This document shows positions 8,861-17,753 of a stretch of DNA of 64,000 nucleotides, one piece after another. The notes under the pieces are model-generated. The model saw only the letters and a list, made by a program, of their open reading frames with translations. It was not told the DNA's origin and made no database searches. The stretch spans positions 1,204,001 through 1,268,000 of the forward strand of contig NZ_CDME01000011.1 of assembly GCF_000826545.1 (NCBI RefSeq). Reading direction: 5' to 3'. The stretch comes from Kibdelosporangium sp. MJ126-NF4. GTDB taxonomy: Bacteria > Actinomycetota > Actinomycetes > Mycobacteriales > Pseudonocardiaceae. The stretch's first letter is position 1. Every line of letters starts with the position of its first letter. Both the position numbers and the translations under genes were made by a program.

Positions 8861-8946
8861 CGGTATCGACTGGGAAACCGATCTTCGACATTAGTGTCAC
8901 TCCGCGTGTGTGCGTCAACTTCTCAGGCCTTTCTTGACCAGGAAGA
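8861..8946. promoter_or_regulatory. Shared divergent promoter region of the biosynthetic cluster
   Basis: 86 bases separate the first genes of the two divergent operons, so promoters for all 15 coupled genes must lie here or just inside the flanking starts. I see no clear operator palindrome. An AGGAA element (8940-8944) sits only 2 bases from the first possible GTG at 8947. Confidence 0.5.
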
Positions 8947-10155
8947 GTGAACCGGTTCGGCGGCCTGATCGGCTGTCCTACGCTCGGAACCGTCTTTCAC
9001 GGCCCGGAGGTGGGTGCGCTGTCCGTTCCATTCCACACGCAATCGACCACATTCACGGAATTGTGGACAAAGACACGGCAGAACATTGTGGACGTCATCG
9101 AGAACGGCAAGTATTCGCACGGCCACAAGGTCGCCGAGCTGGAGCGGGCCCTGTCCGCCTACACCGGGGCGCGGTTCGTCGTCGGGGTGAACAGCGGCAC
9201 AGACGCGCTGGTGCTGCTGTTGCGCGCGGCCGGTCTGCGCCCCGGCGACGAGGTGGTCGTGCCCGCGTTCTCGTTCGTGGCCACCGCGTCGTCGGTCGTG
9301 CTGGCCGGTGGCCGCCCGGTGTTCGCCGACATCGAGCCGGACGGCTACGGCATCGACCCGGACTCCATCGTGGACGCGACGGGTGAGCGCACCCGGTTCG
9401 TCATGCCGGTCCACCTGTTCTGCCAACTCGCGGACATCGACGCGGTGCTGGACACTGCCGGGCGGCTCGGTATCGGCGTGATCGAGGACAGCGCCGAGGC
9501 GATCGGCATGCGCCACCGGGGCACACACGCCGGTCTGTTCGGGCGAGGCGGTGTCCTGTCGTTCTTCCCGACCAAGACACTGGGGGCGATCGGCGACGCG
9601 GGCGCGGTGCTCACCGACGACCCCGCCGTCGCCGAGGCGGCGGGCGCGCTGCGCCACCACGGGCGGTTCGGCCGCACGATCGACAACTTCCCCGGCATCA
9701 ACACCGAGACCGGCCTGATCGGCGTGAACAGCAAGATGGACGACATCCAGGCGTCGGTCCTGCTCGCCAAACTGACCACACTGGACTCCGACATCGCCCG
9801 CCGCACCAGGCTGGCCGAGTACTACACGGACTGGCTCACCGGCATGCCGGGCATCCGCAAGCTGCCCGTGGTCCGGCCCGCCAGCGTGTTCTACACCTAC
9901 GTGATCGAGGTCGACGCACGCGACGAACTGGCCGCTCACCTCGCGACGCGGGGCGTGCAGACCGAGATCTACTACCCGACGCCACTGCACCTGCAGCCGT
10001 GTTTCGCCGACATGGGGCACCGACTCGGTGACTTCCCCCGCGCGGAGGCCGCGTGCCGCCACACCCTCGCGTTGCCGTTCTACCCGGACATGCCCACCAC
10101 GCACATCGACCAGGTCTGTGCCGAGATCCGCGACTTCCACCGGAGGCGGCTGTGA
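8947..10155 (+). CDS. DegT/DnrJ/EryC1/StrS-family aminotransferase 1
   Basis: 402 residues by the longest reading. PLP-dependent sugar aminotransferase with NSGTDALVLLLRAAG, EDSAEAIGMRH and the PLP-binding lysine in FFPTKTLGAIGDAG (Lys210 in this numbering). The family transaminates keto groups on nucleotide sugars or cyclitols (StsC, WbpE, DesV types). The start is doubtful. GTG at 8947 has a poorly spaced ribosome site and would add about 25 unlikely residues. A good GGAGGT lies 7 bases before CTG 9019, which would begin the typical SVPFH family N terminus. The stop overlaps the next start (GTGA, 10152-10155). Confidence 0.88.
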   Translation: MNRFGGLIGCPTLGTVFHGPEVGALSVPFHTQSTTFTELWTKTRQNIVDVIENGKYSHGHKVAELERALSAYTGARFVVGVNSGTDALVLLLRAAGLRPGDEVVVPAFSFVATASSVVLAGGRPVFADIEPDGYGIDPDSIVDATGERTRFVMPVHLFCQLADIDAVLDTAGRLGIGVIEDSAEAIGMRHRGTHAGLFGRGGVLSFFPTKTLGAIGDAGAVLTDDPAVAEAAGALRHHGRFGRTIDNFPGINTETGLIGVNSKMDDIQASVLLAKLTTLDSDIARRTRLAEYYTDWLTGMPGIRKLPVVRPASVFYTYVIEVDARDELAAHLATRGVQTEIYYPTPLHLQPCFADMGHRLGDFPRAEAACRHTLALPFYPDMPTTHIDQVCAEIRDFHRRRL

Positions 10156-11294
10156 CAGCTGTGACGGCTGCGCCGACGCTGCCGTTCTTCCCGCCCGACC
10201 TGTTCGACGACGAGCGTGACGTGCTGCTCGACATCGTCGAACGCGTCGGCACCGCGCCCGCGCAGAAGTTCATCCTCGGTGAGCACACCGCCCGGTTCGA
10301 GGAGACGATCCGCGACTCGGTCGGCGCGGCCGACGCGATCGCCTGCGGCAGTGGAACGTCCGCGCTGACGCTCGTACTGCGTGCGATGGACGTGGGCCCG
10401 GGTGACGAGGTGATCGTGCCCGCGTTCGGCTGCGCCCCGCTCGCCGCCGCGCCCGCGTTGCTCGGCGCGACCCCGGTGTTCGCCGACATCGACCCGTGGA
10501 CCATGGTGGCCGACCCCGCGCGGATCGCCGACCTGGTCGGCCCGCGCACCAAGGTGATCATGCCCGCGCACATGTTCTCGGTGATGGCGGACATGCCCGC
10601 GATCCGCGAGATCGCCGACGCGGCGGGCGTGCGGCTGCTGGAGGACTCCGCCGTCGCCCAGGGCGGATCGCTGGCCGGGACGCCCGCGGGCATGGCCGCA
10701 GACGCGGGCGTGTACTCGTTCGTGCAGGTGAAGACGTTCGGGATGCCGGGGGAGGGCGGCATGGTCGTCACCCGTGACCGCGAGATCGGCGCGGCCGTGC
10801 GGATGCTGCGCAACCACGGCCAGGACGGCCGGACCCGGTTCCTGCACCACCGGATCGGCTACAACAGCCGGTTCGACGAGATCATGGCCGCGTTCCAGCT
10901 GCACCGCTTCGACACGTTGGCCGGGCGGCTGGAGCGCCGGGCCCGCATCGGCGAGTACTACACCGAACGGTTCGCCGCGCTCACCGGTCGCGGAGTGGTC
11001 GCGCCACCGTCCACCCGCGACGGACGCTGCTACTACGTCTACTCGCTGCTGGCCGAACGCCGCGACGAACTCCATGACCACCTTGCCGCGCACGGCATCG
11101 GATCGCACATCTACTATCCCGCGCCCTTGCCACGGCAAGCCGCGTTCGCGCCGTACACGCGGCCGGGGGACAGCTGGCCCGCGGCCGAGTCGGCCGCGCG
11201 GCGCACGCTCGCCATCCCCGTCTATCCCCAGTTGACCGACACCCAGGTGGAACGCATCGCGGACGCGGTCTGCCGATTCGCGAAGGAGCCGTGA
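10152..11294 (+). CDS. DegT/DnrJ/EryC1/StrS-family aminotransferase 2
   Basis: 380 residues from GTG 10152, set by GGAGG 5 bases upstream and a 4-base overlap with aminotransferase 1. Family motifs are CGSGTSALTLVLRAMD, LLEDSAVAQGG and the PLP lysine in VQVKTFGMPGEGG (Lys194). It is clearly diverged from its neighbour, so the pair probably acts on different keto groups rather than being a simple duplication. Two sugar aminotransferases plus two Gfo/Idh dehydrogenases suggest a diamino sugar or diaminocyclitol intermediate. That is inference from family chemistry. Confidence 0.9.
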   Translation: MTAVTAAPTLPFFPPDLFDDERDVLLDIVERVGTAPAQKFILGEHTARFEETIRDSVGAADAIACGSGTSALTLVLRAMDVGPGDEVIVPAFGCAPLAAAPALLGATPVFADIDPWTMVADPARIADLVGPRTKVIMPAHMFSVMADMPAIREIADAAGVRLLEDSAVAQGGSLAGTPAGMAADAGVYSFVQVKTFGMPGEGGMVVTRDREIGAAVRMLRNHGQDGRTRFLHHRIGYNSRFDEIMAAFQLHRFDTLAGRLERRARIGEYYTERFAALTGRGVVAPPSTRDGRCYYVYSLLAERRDELHDHLAAHGIGSHIYYPAPLPRQAAFAPYTRPGDSWPAAESAARRTLAIPVYPQLTDTQVERIADAVCRFAKEP

Positions 11295-11929
11295 TGCAGC
11301 AGGCAACCGAGATCCCCGGGGTGCGGGAGATCGCCGAGGAATGGGACAGGCGCGCGAAACGAACCGGGCTGGCCAAGGTCATGCGCGCCTCACAGCCCGA
11401 CAACCTCGCCGACGACACGACCGCGCGGACCACCGGGATCGTCAGCGACTACCTGCGTTCGGTCGGCACCCGCACCGCGCTGGAAATCGGCTGCGGCATG
11501 GGCAGGCTCACCCCCGTGATCGCCCGGAACGCCCGCCAGGTGACCGCGATCGACATGACCTCGCGCATGATCGACCTCGCCCGCGTCGAGTGCGCCGAAC
11601 TGCCGCACGTGCGGTTCCTGCGCACCACGGTGCAACGGCTTCCCTGGCAGCACAGGCGGTTCGACGTCGCGGTCTGCGTGTGGGTGCTGATGCACGTGCT
11701 CGACGAGGACGAACTCGCGAAGGCGTGCCGGGCGATCTCCGCCGCCGCACGCAACCTGGTGCTGATCGAGTACGAACACGCCGACATCCCGGTCGGCAGG
11801 TACTCGCGGCTGCGTGACGTGGACGACTACCTCGCCCTGTTGCCCGGCTCCCGGCTGATCGAACGACGTGAGCTCAGCTACGGCGGTGACCGCTCGTTCG
11901 CCGCCCTCATCGACCTGGGTTCCCGGTGA
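11294..11929 (+). CDS. Class I SAM-dependent methyltransferase-fold protein 1
   Basis: 211 residues. The SAM-binding motif LEIGCGMGRL is at about 63-72, followed by TAIDMTSRMIDLAR (motif II) and FDVAVCVWVLMHVL (the motif IV region). ATG 11294 is chosen over GTG 11291 because AAGGAG is 5 bases away; it shares its first base with the previous stop codon. It could be an ordinary O- or N-methyltransferase. Because a methylthioadenosine phosphorylase sits at the cluster edge, a 3-amino-3-carboxypropyl transferase or SAM cyclase on the same fold should also be considered. Confidence 0.87.
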   Translation: MQQATEIPGVREIAEEWDRRAKRTGLAKVMRASQPDNLADDTTARTTGIVSDYLRSVGTRTALEIGCGMGRLTPVIARNARQVTAIDMTSRMIDLARVECAELPHVRFLRTTVQRLPWQHRRFDVAVCVWVLMHVLDEDELAKACRAISAAARNLVLIEYEHADIPVGRYSRLRDVDDYLALLPGSRLIERRELSYGGDRSFAALIDLGSR

Positions 11930-12855
11930 CCACGCTCTCGTTGTCGCTGGACCGTGGCCGTGCCTACGTCCGGCTGGCGAAGCTCGACATCATCGACTAC
12001 TACCTCGGTGTCGTGGTGGTCTGGACGCTGCTGGCGCCCGCGCTGCGGTTCGACCCGAACGTCCTGATCACCACCGGGGTGTTCCTGCTCGGCGAGGTGT
12101 TCGTGATCGCCGCGATGGTCGCGCTCGACGACCTCACCGGCTACCGCGACGGCAGCGACATCACCAACTACGACCCGGACGACCCGGCACGCAAGCGTTA
12201 TCGCAAACCGCTCGTGGCGGGAACGCTGACCGAGCAGCAGGTGCTGCGGTTCGCGTGGGTGACCGCGTTCGTCGGCGGGTTCCTGTGGATCGCCGCCGTC
12301 GCGCTCGCACCACACCAGCCTGTGTGGACTGTCGTACTGATCGCTGTCACGTACTTCTTCTCGCTGCAGTACTCGTGGGGCGTGAAGCTGAGCTACCACG
12401 GCTTCCAGGAGTTCTTCATCGCGGCGCTGGGCTGGGCGCTGGTGCTCGCGCCCTACGGCCTCGCGGTCGGCGGGCTGGACGGTTTCGTGCTCGCGCAGGC
12501 CCTGTTGTTCGGCCTCGGGCCGTTGCTGTTCGGCGTCTACTCCAACACCAACGACGTCAAAGGCGACCGGCGCGTCGGCCGCCCCACGGTGGCGGCGCTG
12601 ACATCTCGGCGTGGCAACACGATGTTCGTGATCGCGGTGTCCGCCGCCGAGATCGTGCTCATTCTGCTGGTTCCCGTGCTCGGCGGACCGTGGTGGTTCC
12701 CGCTGGCGCTGCTCGCCACGATCGTGCTTCGGGTCAGGCAACTGCGGATCGGGTTCGGCCTCGGCGACATCCTGCGGGCCAGGAAACTCGGCATCCACAT
12801 CCACCGGCTCACCGTGCTGGCACTCGTGGTGGTGAACCTGGTGGTGTGGACATGA
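11926..12855 (+). CDS. UbiA-type membrane prenyltransferase family protein
   Basis: 309 residues with about eight hydrophobic segments. Both metal-diphosphate motifs are visible. The first is altered: D68-D69-LTGYRDGS-D78, where a Gly replaces the middle Asp of the usual NDxxDxxxD. The second is canonical for MenA-like enzymes: NTND-VKGD-RRVGRPT (N207-T221). Family members attach isoprenoid chains, or in some branches pentose phosphates, to acceptors at the membrane. No prenyl-diphosphate synthase lies in the window, so the donor would come from elsewhere. GTG start overlaps the methyltransferase stop by 4 bases. Confidence 0.87.
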   Translation: MTTLSLSLDRGRAYVRLAKLDIIDYYLGVVVVWTLLAPALRFDPNVLITTGVFLLGEVFVIAAMVALDDLTGYRDGSDITNYDPDDPARKRYRKPLVAGTLTEQQVLRFAWVTAFVGGFLWIAAVALAPHQPVWTVVLIAVTYFFSLQYSWGVKLSYHGFQEFFIAALGWALVLAPYGLAVGGLDGFVLAQALLFGLGPLLFGVYSNTNDVKGDRRVGRPTVAALTSRRGNTMFVIAVSAAEIVLILLVPVLGGPWWFPLALLATIVLRVRQLRIGFGLGDILRARKLGIHIHRLTVLALVVVNLVVWT

Positions 12856-14117
12856 CCGACATGGACGTCGCCGTGATCGGCGCGGGCGTCGCGGGTCTCA
12901 CCACCGCGTACCGGCTGCGTGACTCCGGCCGTGACGTGCGGGTCTTCGAGACGGCCGAGGTGCCGGGCGGCCGGATGACGACTCTCCGGCTGAACGGACA
13001 CCTGATCGACACCGGCGCCGAGCAGATCCCGGAGCGCGGCTATCCCGAGACCTGGCAACTGCTCGCGGAGTTGGGCATCGACAGGCAGGAGGTGCCGCGC
13101 ATCGGTGGCGGCATCGCGATGTGGCGTGGCCGGGCACGACCCGGCGTCGCGCACCCGCGTGGCCTGCTCACCGGAGCCGGGCTGTCGCTGCGAGCCCGAC
13201 GGGACCTGCTCACCGTCATGCGTCAACGCCACAACCTGGAACGCCCGGAGGACTCGGCCCACGACGTGGTGACGGAGTCGGCCGATGGCGACCTGCTGGA
13301 CTACCTGTTCCAGCCGGTGGTGTCGGGCTTCTTCGGCTGGCACCCCGAGCGGTCCGCGGCCTCGCCGCTGCTCGCGCTGCTCACGGCGATCGGACCGTCG
13401 TCGACCTGGCGGACCTACCGCGACGGCATGGACACCTTCGCACGGGCGCTCGCCGCGAACGTGGACCTCACCACGTCGTTTCCCGTCGACCAGGTCATTG
13501 TCGACGGGCACAGGGCACGGATCCTCAGCGGCGGCACGGAGTTCACCGCCCGCTCGGTCGTGCTCGCCGTGCCCGCGCCGGTCGCGTGCCACCTGTATCC
13601 CGAGCACGGGTCCGAGTTCCTGGCCGCGTGCTCGTTCTCGTCCGTGGTGAAGGCACATGTGTTGCTCGACCGTCCGCTGCGCAGCCGGGACTACGCGATC
13701 CTCGCGCCCACCAGGGAGAACGGCACCGTGTCCACGATCATGTTCGACCACGTCAAGCACGCCGGTCGCGCACCGAACGGCCGTGGCCTGCTCACCGTCA
13801 TGGCCCACCCGGCGGTGGTGCCGGACCTGATGGACGCCCCGGACGACGTCGTGGCGACCCGGCTGACCGACGCCGCCGAACGGCTCGTGCCCGGACTGCG
13901 CGCGGCGGCCACGAGCGTGATCGTGCGGCGGTTCGCGCACGCGCTGCCCGAGGCGACACCCCATGCGCTGGCCCTGCGGCCCTCGTTCGAGGCAGGCCTG
14001 GGCGGACTTGTCGACTACGCGGGCGACTGGGTGTTCCTGAGCCCGTCCAGCGAGGCGGCCGTCCGGTCCGGTTTGCGGGCGGCACACCGGCTGACGCATG
14101 CGAAGGAGCGCGCGTGA
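12852..14117 (+). CDS. FAD-dependent amine-oxidase/protoporphyrinogen-oxidase-like oxidoreductase
   Basis: 421 residues from the ATG that overlaps the UbiA stop (ATGA). The N-terminal dinucleotide-binding motif VIGAGVAGLTTAY is at 7-19 and the following PGGRM is the typical GGR of the amine-oxidase superfamily. The C-terminal segment with GDWVFLSPSSEAAVRSG is the FAD-binding end. Related enzymes desaturate or oxidise amines, porphyrinogens and carotenoid-like chains. Next to a UbiA protein it could oxidise the prenylated product, or it could act on an amine. Not assignable further. Confidence 0.85.
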   Translation: MTDMDVAVIGAGVAGLTTAYRLRDSGRDVRVFETAEVPGGRMTTLRLNGHLIDTGAEQIPERGYPETWQLLAELGIDRQEVPRIGGGIAMWRGRARPGVAHPRGLLTGAGLSLRARRDLLTVMRQRHNLERPEDSAHDVVTESADGDLLDYLFQPVVSGFFGWHPERSAASPLLALLTAIGPSSTWRTYRDGMDTFARALAANVDLTTSFPVDQVIVDGHRARILSGGTEFTARSVVLAVPAPVACHLYPEHGSEFLAACSFSSVVKAHVLLDRPLRSRDYAILAPTRENGTVSTIMFDHVKHAGRAPNGRGLLTVMAHPAVVPDLMDAPDDVVATRLTDAAERLVPGLRAAATSVIVRRFAHALPEATPHALALRPSFEAGLGGLVDYAGDWVFLSPSSEAAVRSGLRAAHRLTHAKERA

Positions 14118-15607
14118 AACCACACGACATGGGCACTGTGTTCGACGAGTGCGCCAACGCGGACACTGTCGTTCGGCTGGACCGGCCGTTGGACATCGCG
14201 CCCGAGCGGGGCGACACGTACACCTTCGCGCAGCTGGCCTTGCTGGTACGGGACGTGGCCGGGTGGCTGCACGAGGCCAGGGTGCGACGCGGCGACCGGG
14301 TCGCGATCGTCAAACGCAACCACTGGGACTACGACCTGCTGGCGTGCGCGGTGGTGCGGATCGGCGCGATCCCAGCGAAGCTGTCCGCGCTCCTGCCCGA
14401 CGAGACCCTCGAGATCCTCGTGAAACGCCTTGACTGCGCCGTTGCCGTCACCGACCGCGCCGACATCGCTGCCCGGCGCGTGCTGCTGATCCAGGACTTC
14501 ACCGCCGCACCGGCACCGGCGCCACGTCGCAGGGACGCCGACGCACCACTGATCATCTGCCACACCTCGGGCACAACCGGCGTACCGAAACTGGTCGTGC
14601 ACACCACCCGGACCATCATCGACCGGCTGGCCAGACCGGAAGCCGTGCGCTGGCCCGTCATCGGCACCCGCCGGGACGACGTGCTGGCCAACGCCAGCGC
14701 CTACGCGCACGGCCGCACGTTCTGCTGGACGGCGTCGGCGCTGTGCCTGACACCACGCGACATGCTGATCCTGAGCGACCCTGCCAACGCGGCCCGCGTG
14801 TTCGCAGACCATCCGCCAACAGTCCTTGAGGCGCTGCCGTCGGCCTACACGCGCTGGCGGCCGCTCGCTGCCGGGCCGAACAATCCCTTCCGCGCGGTCC
14901 GCCGGTTCGTCAGCACCTACGACGCCATGCACCCCCCGGTGGTCAGGACGATGCTGAACGCCTCCCAGCGCCGTCGTCCGCTGTGGATGCAGGGCTGGGG
15001 GCAGAGCGAGACAGGACCGCTGACGTTCCGGTTCCTCACCCGGCGAACCGCCCACACGACACGGGACCTCGGCAGGCCGATGCCGGGGCTCGCGCGACTG
15101 CGCGTGGTCGATCCGGCGACCCTCGAACCGGTTCCCCGTGGCGTTCCCGGTCTGATCCTCGCCCGCACTCGCGCCCGCTGCGTGACGTATGTCGGCGAAC
15201 GGGATCGCTGGTCTGCGAAGGCGGAAGGCGCGTGGTGGAACACCGGTGACCTCGGTGTGCTCAGCAGGACGGGTGCTGTGACACTGCTGGACCGGGAAGT
15301 GGACTCGGTTCCGGGGCTGAGCTGCCTCGCGGTCGAGGACACGATCGAGGACCGCGTGCCGTCCATTATGGAATGCGTACTGCTCGCGGCGGCCGACCGG
15401 CCACCGATTCCCGTGGTGGTGAGCGAGAACGGCCTGAACACCGACCAGTGGCTGGCGGCGGTCGCCGACCTGCCGCCGATGGTCGAACCGGTGGTGCTCC
15501 GCTGGGACGAGGTGCCGCGCACCGCGACCGGCAAGGTCCGGCGGCTGGAACTGCTCGGCCGGGTCGTGGGCTCGACCGACACCAACGGATCAGGGAGATG
15601 GACATGA
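14114..15607 (+). CDS. AMP-forming acyl ligase 1 (ANL superfamily)
   Basis: 497 residues from GTG 14114 (AAGGAG 5 bases upstream; GTGA overlap). The adenylate-forming P-loop HTSGTTGVPK is at about 150-160, WGQSETGPLTFR is the A5 region, WWNTGDLG the A7 motif, and the C-terminal catalytic lysine is in ATGKVRR (about Lys474). It activates a carboxylate as acyl-AMP and transfers it to CoA, a carrier protein or an amine. There is no carrier-protein gene or fused domain here. A second, diverged ligase lies at 17750, so two acids or two acylation steps are likely. Confidence 0.87.
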   Translation: MKPHDMGTVFDECANADTVVRLDRPLDIAPERGDTYTFAQLALLVRDVAGWLHEARVRRGDRVAIVKRNHWDYDLLACAVVRIGAIPAKLSALLPDETLEILVKRLDCAVAVTDRADIAARRVLLIQDFTAAPAPAPRRRDADAPLIICHTSGTTGVPKLVVHTTRTIIDRLARPEAVRWPVIGTRRDDVLANASAYAHGRTFCWTASALCLTPRDMLILSDPANAARVFADHPPTVLEALPSAYTRWRPLAAGPNNPFRAVRRFVSTYDAMHPPVVRTMLNASQRRRPLWMQGWGQSETGPLTFRFLTRRTAHTTRDLGRPMPGLARLRVVDPATLEPVPRGVPGLILARTRARCVTYVGERDRWSAKAEGAWWNTGDLGVLSRTGAVTLLDREVDSVPGLSCLAVEDTIEDRVPSIMECVLLAAADRPPIPVVVSENGLNTDQWLAAVADLPPMVEPVVLRWDEVPRTATGKVRRLELLGRVVGSTDTNGSGRWT

Positions 15608-16389
15608 CGGCCGTCTACGTCTTCGACAACGACAGCGTGCACGCGACAGAGCAGCATCGGTGCCTCTCCGAAGCCTACGATCCACTGACGTTCGCACGGC
15701 TGGCGGACACCGGCGTCGGTGACGGCTGGCGCTGCCTGGAAGTCGGTGCGGGCGGCAGCGGCGTCGCGCACTGGCTCGCCTCCCGTGTGGCGCCCCACGG
15801 GTCTGTCGTCGCCACGGACGTCAAACCGGAGCACGTCACGTCCGCGCCCGGCCTGACCGTCATCCGGCACGACATCGTCAAGGACCTGTTGCCGGACAAC
15901 GAGTTCGACCTGATCCACGCCCGGCTGGTGCTCCAGCACCTGCCGGAACGCGAAGCCGTACTCGGCACACTCGTCCGGGCACTGAAACCGGGCGGCTGGC
16001 TGCAGATCGACGAGTTCGACATCTCCTACGGGCCGGTGCTGCTCGCCCCCGATCCCCGGTCCGCGGAGCTCTACGAGACATTCCTGGCGGCCAAGGACAC
16101 GGTGTTCCGAGCCGCGGGCGGGGACGGCACATGGGGCAGACGTGTCCCGGCGTCGATGGCCGCCGCGGGACTGGTCGACATCGACCCGGTTCCCGTGCTG
16201 TTTCCCTGGAGGGCGGGCTCTCCCGGTGTGCGACTGCTGGTGCATCACACGCATCACCTGCGTGACAAGCTGATCGCGGCGGGCATGTCCGACGAGCAAC
16301 TCGCCGACGTGCGAGCGGTACTGGCCGACGACCGGTTCCACGCGACGTCGTGTGTCGTGTATTCCGTGCACGGGAGACGGCCGTGGTGA
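15604..16389 (+). CDS. Class I SAM-dependent methyltransferase-fold protein 2
   Basis: 261 residues. SAM motif CLEVGAGGSGVAHWL is at about 44-58, with SVVATDVKPEHV and FDLIHARLVLQHLPER after it; the layout is UbiE/COQ5-like. ATG 15604 is preferred over ATG 15598 because GGGAG is 6 bases away and it gives the usual ATGA overlap with the ligase stop. Being next to the ligase and CoA-transferase it may modify the acyl part. As for its partner at 11294, an aminocarboxypropyl or cyclising activity cannot be excluded. Confidence 0.86.
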   Translation: MTAVYVFDNDSVHATEQHRCLSEAYDPLTFARLADTGVGDGWRCLEVGAGGSGVAHWLASRVAPHGSVVATDVKPEHVTSAPGLTVIRHDIVKDLLPDNEFDLIHARLVLQHLPEREAVLGTLVRALKPGGWLQIDEFDISYGPVLLAPDPRSAELYETFLAAKDTVFRAAGGDGTWGRRVPASMAAAGLVDIDPVPVLFPWRAGSPGVRLLVHHTHHLRDKLIAAGMSDEQLADVRAVLADDRFHATSCVVYSVHGRRPW

Positions 16390-17753
16390 CGGTCGCGCCG
16401 GACGTGGTGTCGATCGCCGGTCCGGTCGACCTGCCGTTGACGGGCGAACAGGACGTGCAGGCCGCGTGCGGGATCATGCACGTGAACGGCCGATCCGCTG
16501 GGCGTCCGAAGCCATTGGGCTTCGACTACGTGTCCGCGGTGGCGGCCGAACTCGCCGAACTGGGCCTGGCCGCGTTGAAACTGGCGCAGGCACGGGACAT
16601 TCCGCTGCGCACGGTGTCCACCTCGTTGGCGCAGGCCGCTCTGCTGGCCGTGTCCCAGTACCTTGCCGCAGCCACAGCCGACGAGGCGGAGGAGCCACTG
16701 GTACCCGGGTGGCCTGCCTTTCGTTCCACCGAGGGCGTCCGGTTCGAGATCGAAGCACTGGACCCGTTGGTGTGGAACCATTTCTGGACCGAGCTCGGCG
16801 CGGGCGTCGCCGACGTGTCCCGGGGGTGGCGGCCGTTTCTGCACCGGTTCGCGACCGCCGCCTGCCCGCTGCCGCCCGCTCTGCACGAACTGCTTGCCAC
16901 ACAGCCGATCACGCGGATCGAGGACACCGGCCGCCGAGTCGGCATGACCGTGGTGCGGGTGGCCGAGCACGCGATCGACCACCTGCCGCCGTTCGCGCTG
17001 AGCGGCTCGGTGAGCGGAGGGCCTGGCCGGGCTGAGGGGCCGCTTCCGTTGTCGGGTCTGGTGGTGGTCGAGTCGTGCCGCCGCGTTCAGGGACCGATGG
17101 CCGGGCATCTGCTGCGGCTGCTGGGCGCCGACGTGATCCGAGTCGAGCCGCCGGGAGGTGACCCGCTGCGCTGGGTGCCGCCGATGGCAGGGGAGACCTC
17201 GGCCCGGTTCCGCGCGCTCAACACGGGCAAGCAGGCCGTCGAGATCGACCTGGCCAGTCCGGTCGGCCGTCGGCACCTGCTCGACCTCGTGGCCGACGCG
17301 GACGTGTTCCTGCACAACTGGGCTCCTGGCAAGGCCGAACGGTGGTCGCTGCGGGCGCGTGACCTGTCACGGGTCCAGCCGAACATCGTCTACGCGTACG
17401 CGTCGGGCTGGGGTGACGAACTGGGGCCGAATCCGCCGCTGGGAACTGATTTCGCCGTACAGGCGTACGCCGGGGTGCCGCCGTCGCCGATGACGATCGT
17501 CGACGTGTTCGGCGGAATCGTGTGTGCCCACGGGATCGTCGCCGCGCTCGCCAGCGGCGCGAGTCACGTCGGTTCGTCGCTGCTGTCGGCGGCCTGCCGG
17601 TTGAACGCACGGTCGCACACGCGATGTGCCGCGCCGCGGACAGTTCCGGTGTGTGACGACCTCGCCGTGCTCGCCGCCGACCAGCGGTTCGCCCGCGCGT
17701 TGATCCATGACGTGTGCACACTCGTCGCGTCGCCGTGGGAGTTCGCGTCATGA
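16383..17753 (+). CDS. Family III (CaiB/BaiF) CoA-transferase with unusual domain order
   Basis: 456 residues. The canonical N terminus of the family, LSGLVVVESCRRVQGPMAG then LGADVIRVEPPGGDPLRW, begins only near residue 225. It is followed by NTGKQAVEIDLASPVGR and the catalytic Asp region GTDFAVQAYAG. The first 200 residues instead resemble the middle of another copy: GEQDVQAACGIM, with Glu at the catalytic Asp position, then TSLAQAALLAVSQYLAAA. So the protein reads as a second-half-like part followed by a first half. Family members move CoA between carboxylic acids. GTG 16383 or 16386 may be the start; GGGAG spacing favours 16383. Confidence 0.75.
   Translation: MVTVAPDVVSIAGPVDLPLTGEQDVQAACGIMHVNGRSAGRPKPLGFDYVSAVAAELAELGLAALKLAQARDIPLRTVSTSLAQAALLAVSQYLAAATADEAEEPLVPGWPAFRSTEGVRFEIEALDPLVWNHFWTELGAGVADVSRGWRPFLHRFATAACPLPPALHELLATQPITRIEDTGRRVGMTVVRVAEHAIDHLPPFALSGSVSGGPGRAEGPLPLSGLVVVESCRRVQGPMAGHLLRLLGADVIRVEPPGGDPLRWVPPMAGETSARFRALNTGKQAVEIDLASPVGRRHLLDLVADADVFLHNWAPGKAERWSLRARDLSRVQPNIVYAYASGWGDELGPNPPLGTDFAVQAYAGVPPSPMTIVDVFGGIVCAHGIVAALASGASHVGSSLLSAACRLNARSHTRCAAPRTVPVCDDLAVLAADQRFARALIHDVCTLVASPWEFAS

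Noticed and set aside
11868..12851. Long N-terminal extension of the FAD oxidase frame
   Set aside because: It lies under the UbiA gene in another frame; the FAD-binding motif begins right after ATG 12852.
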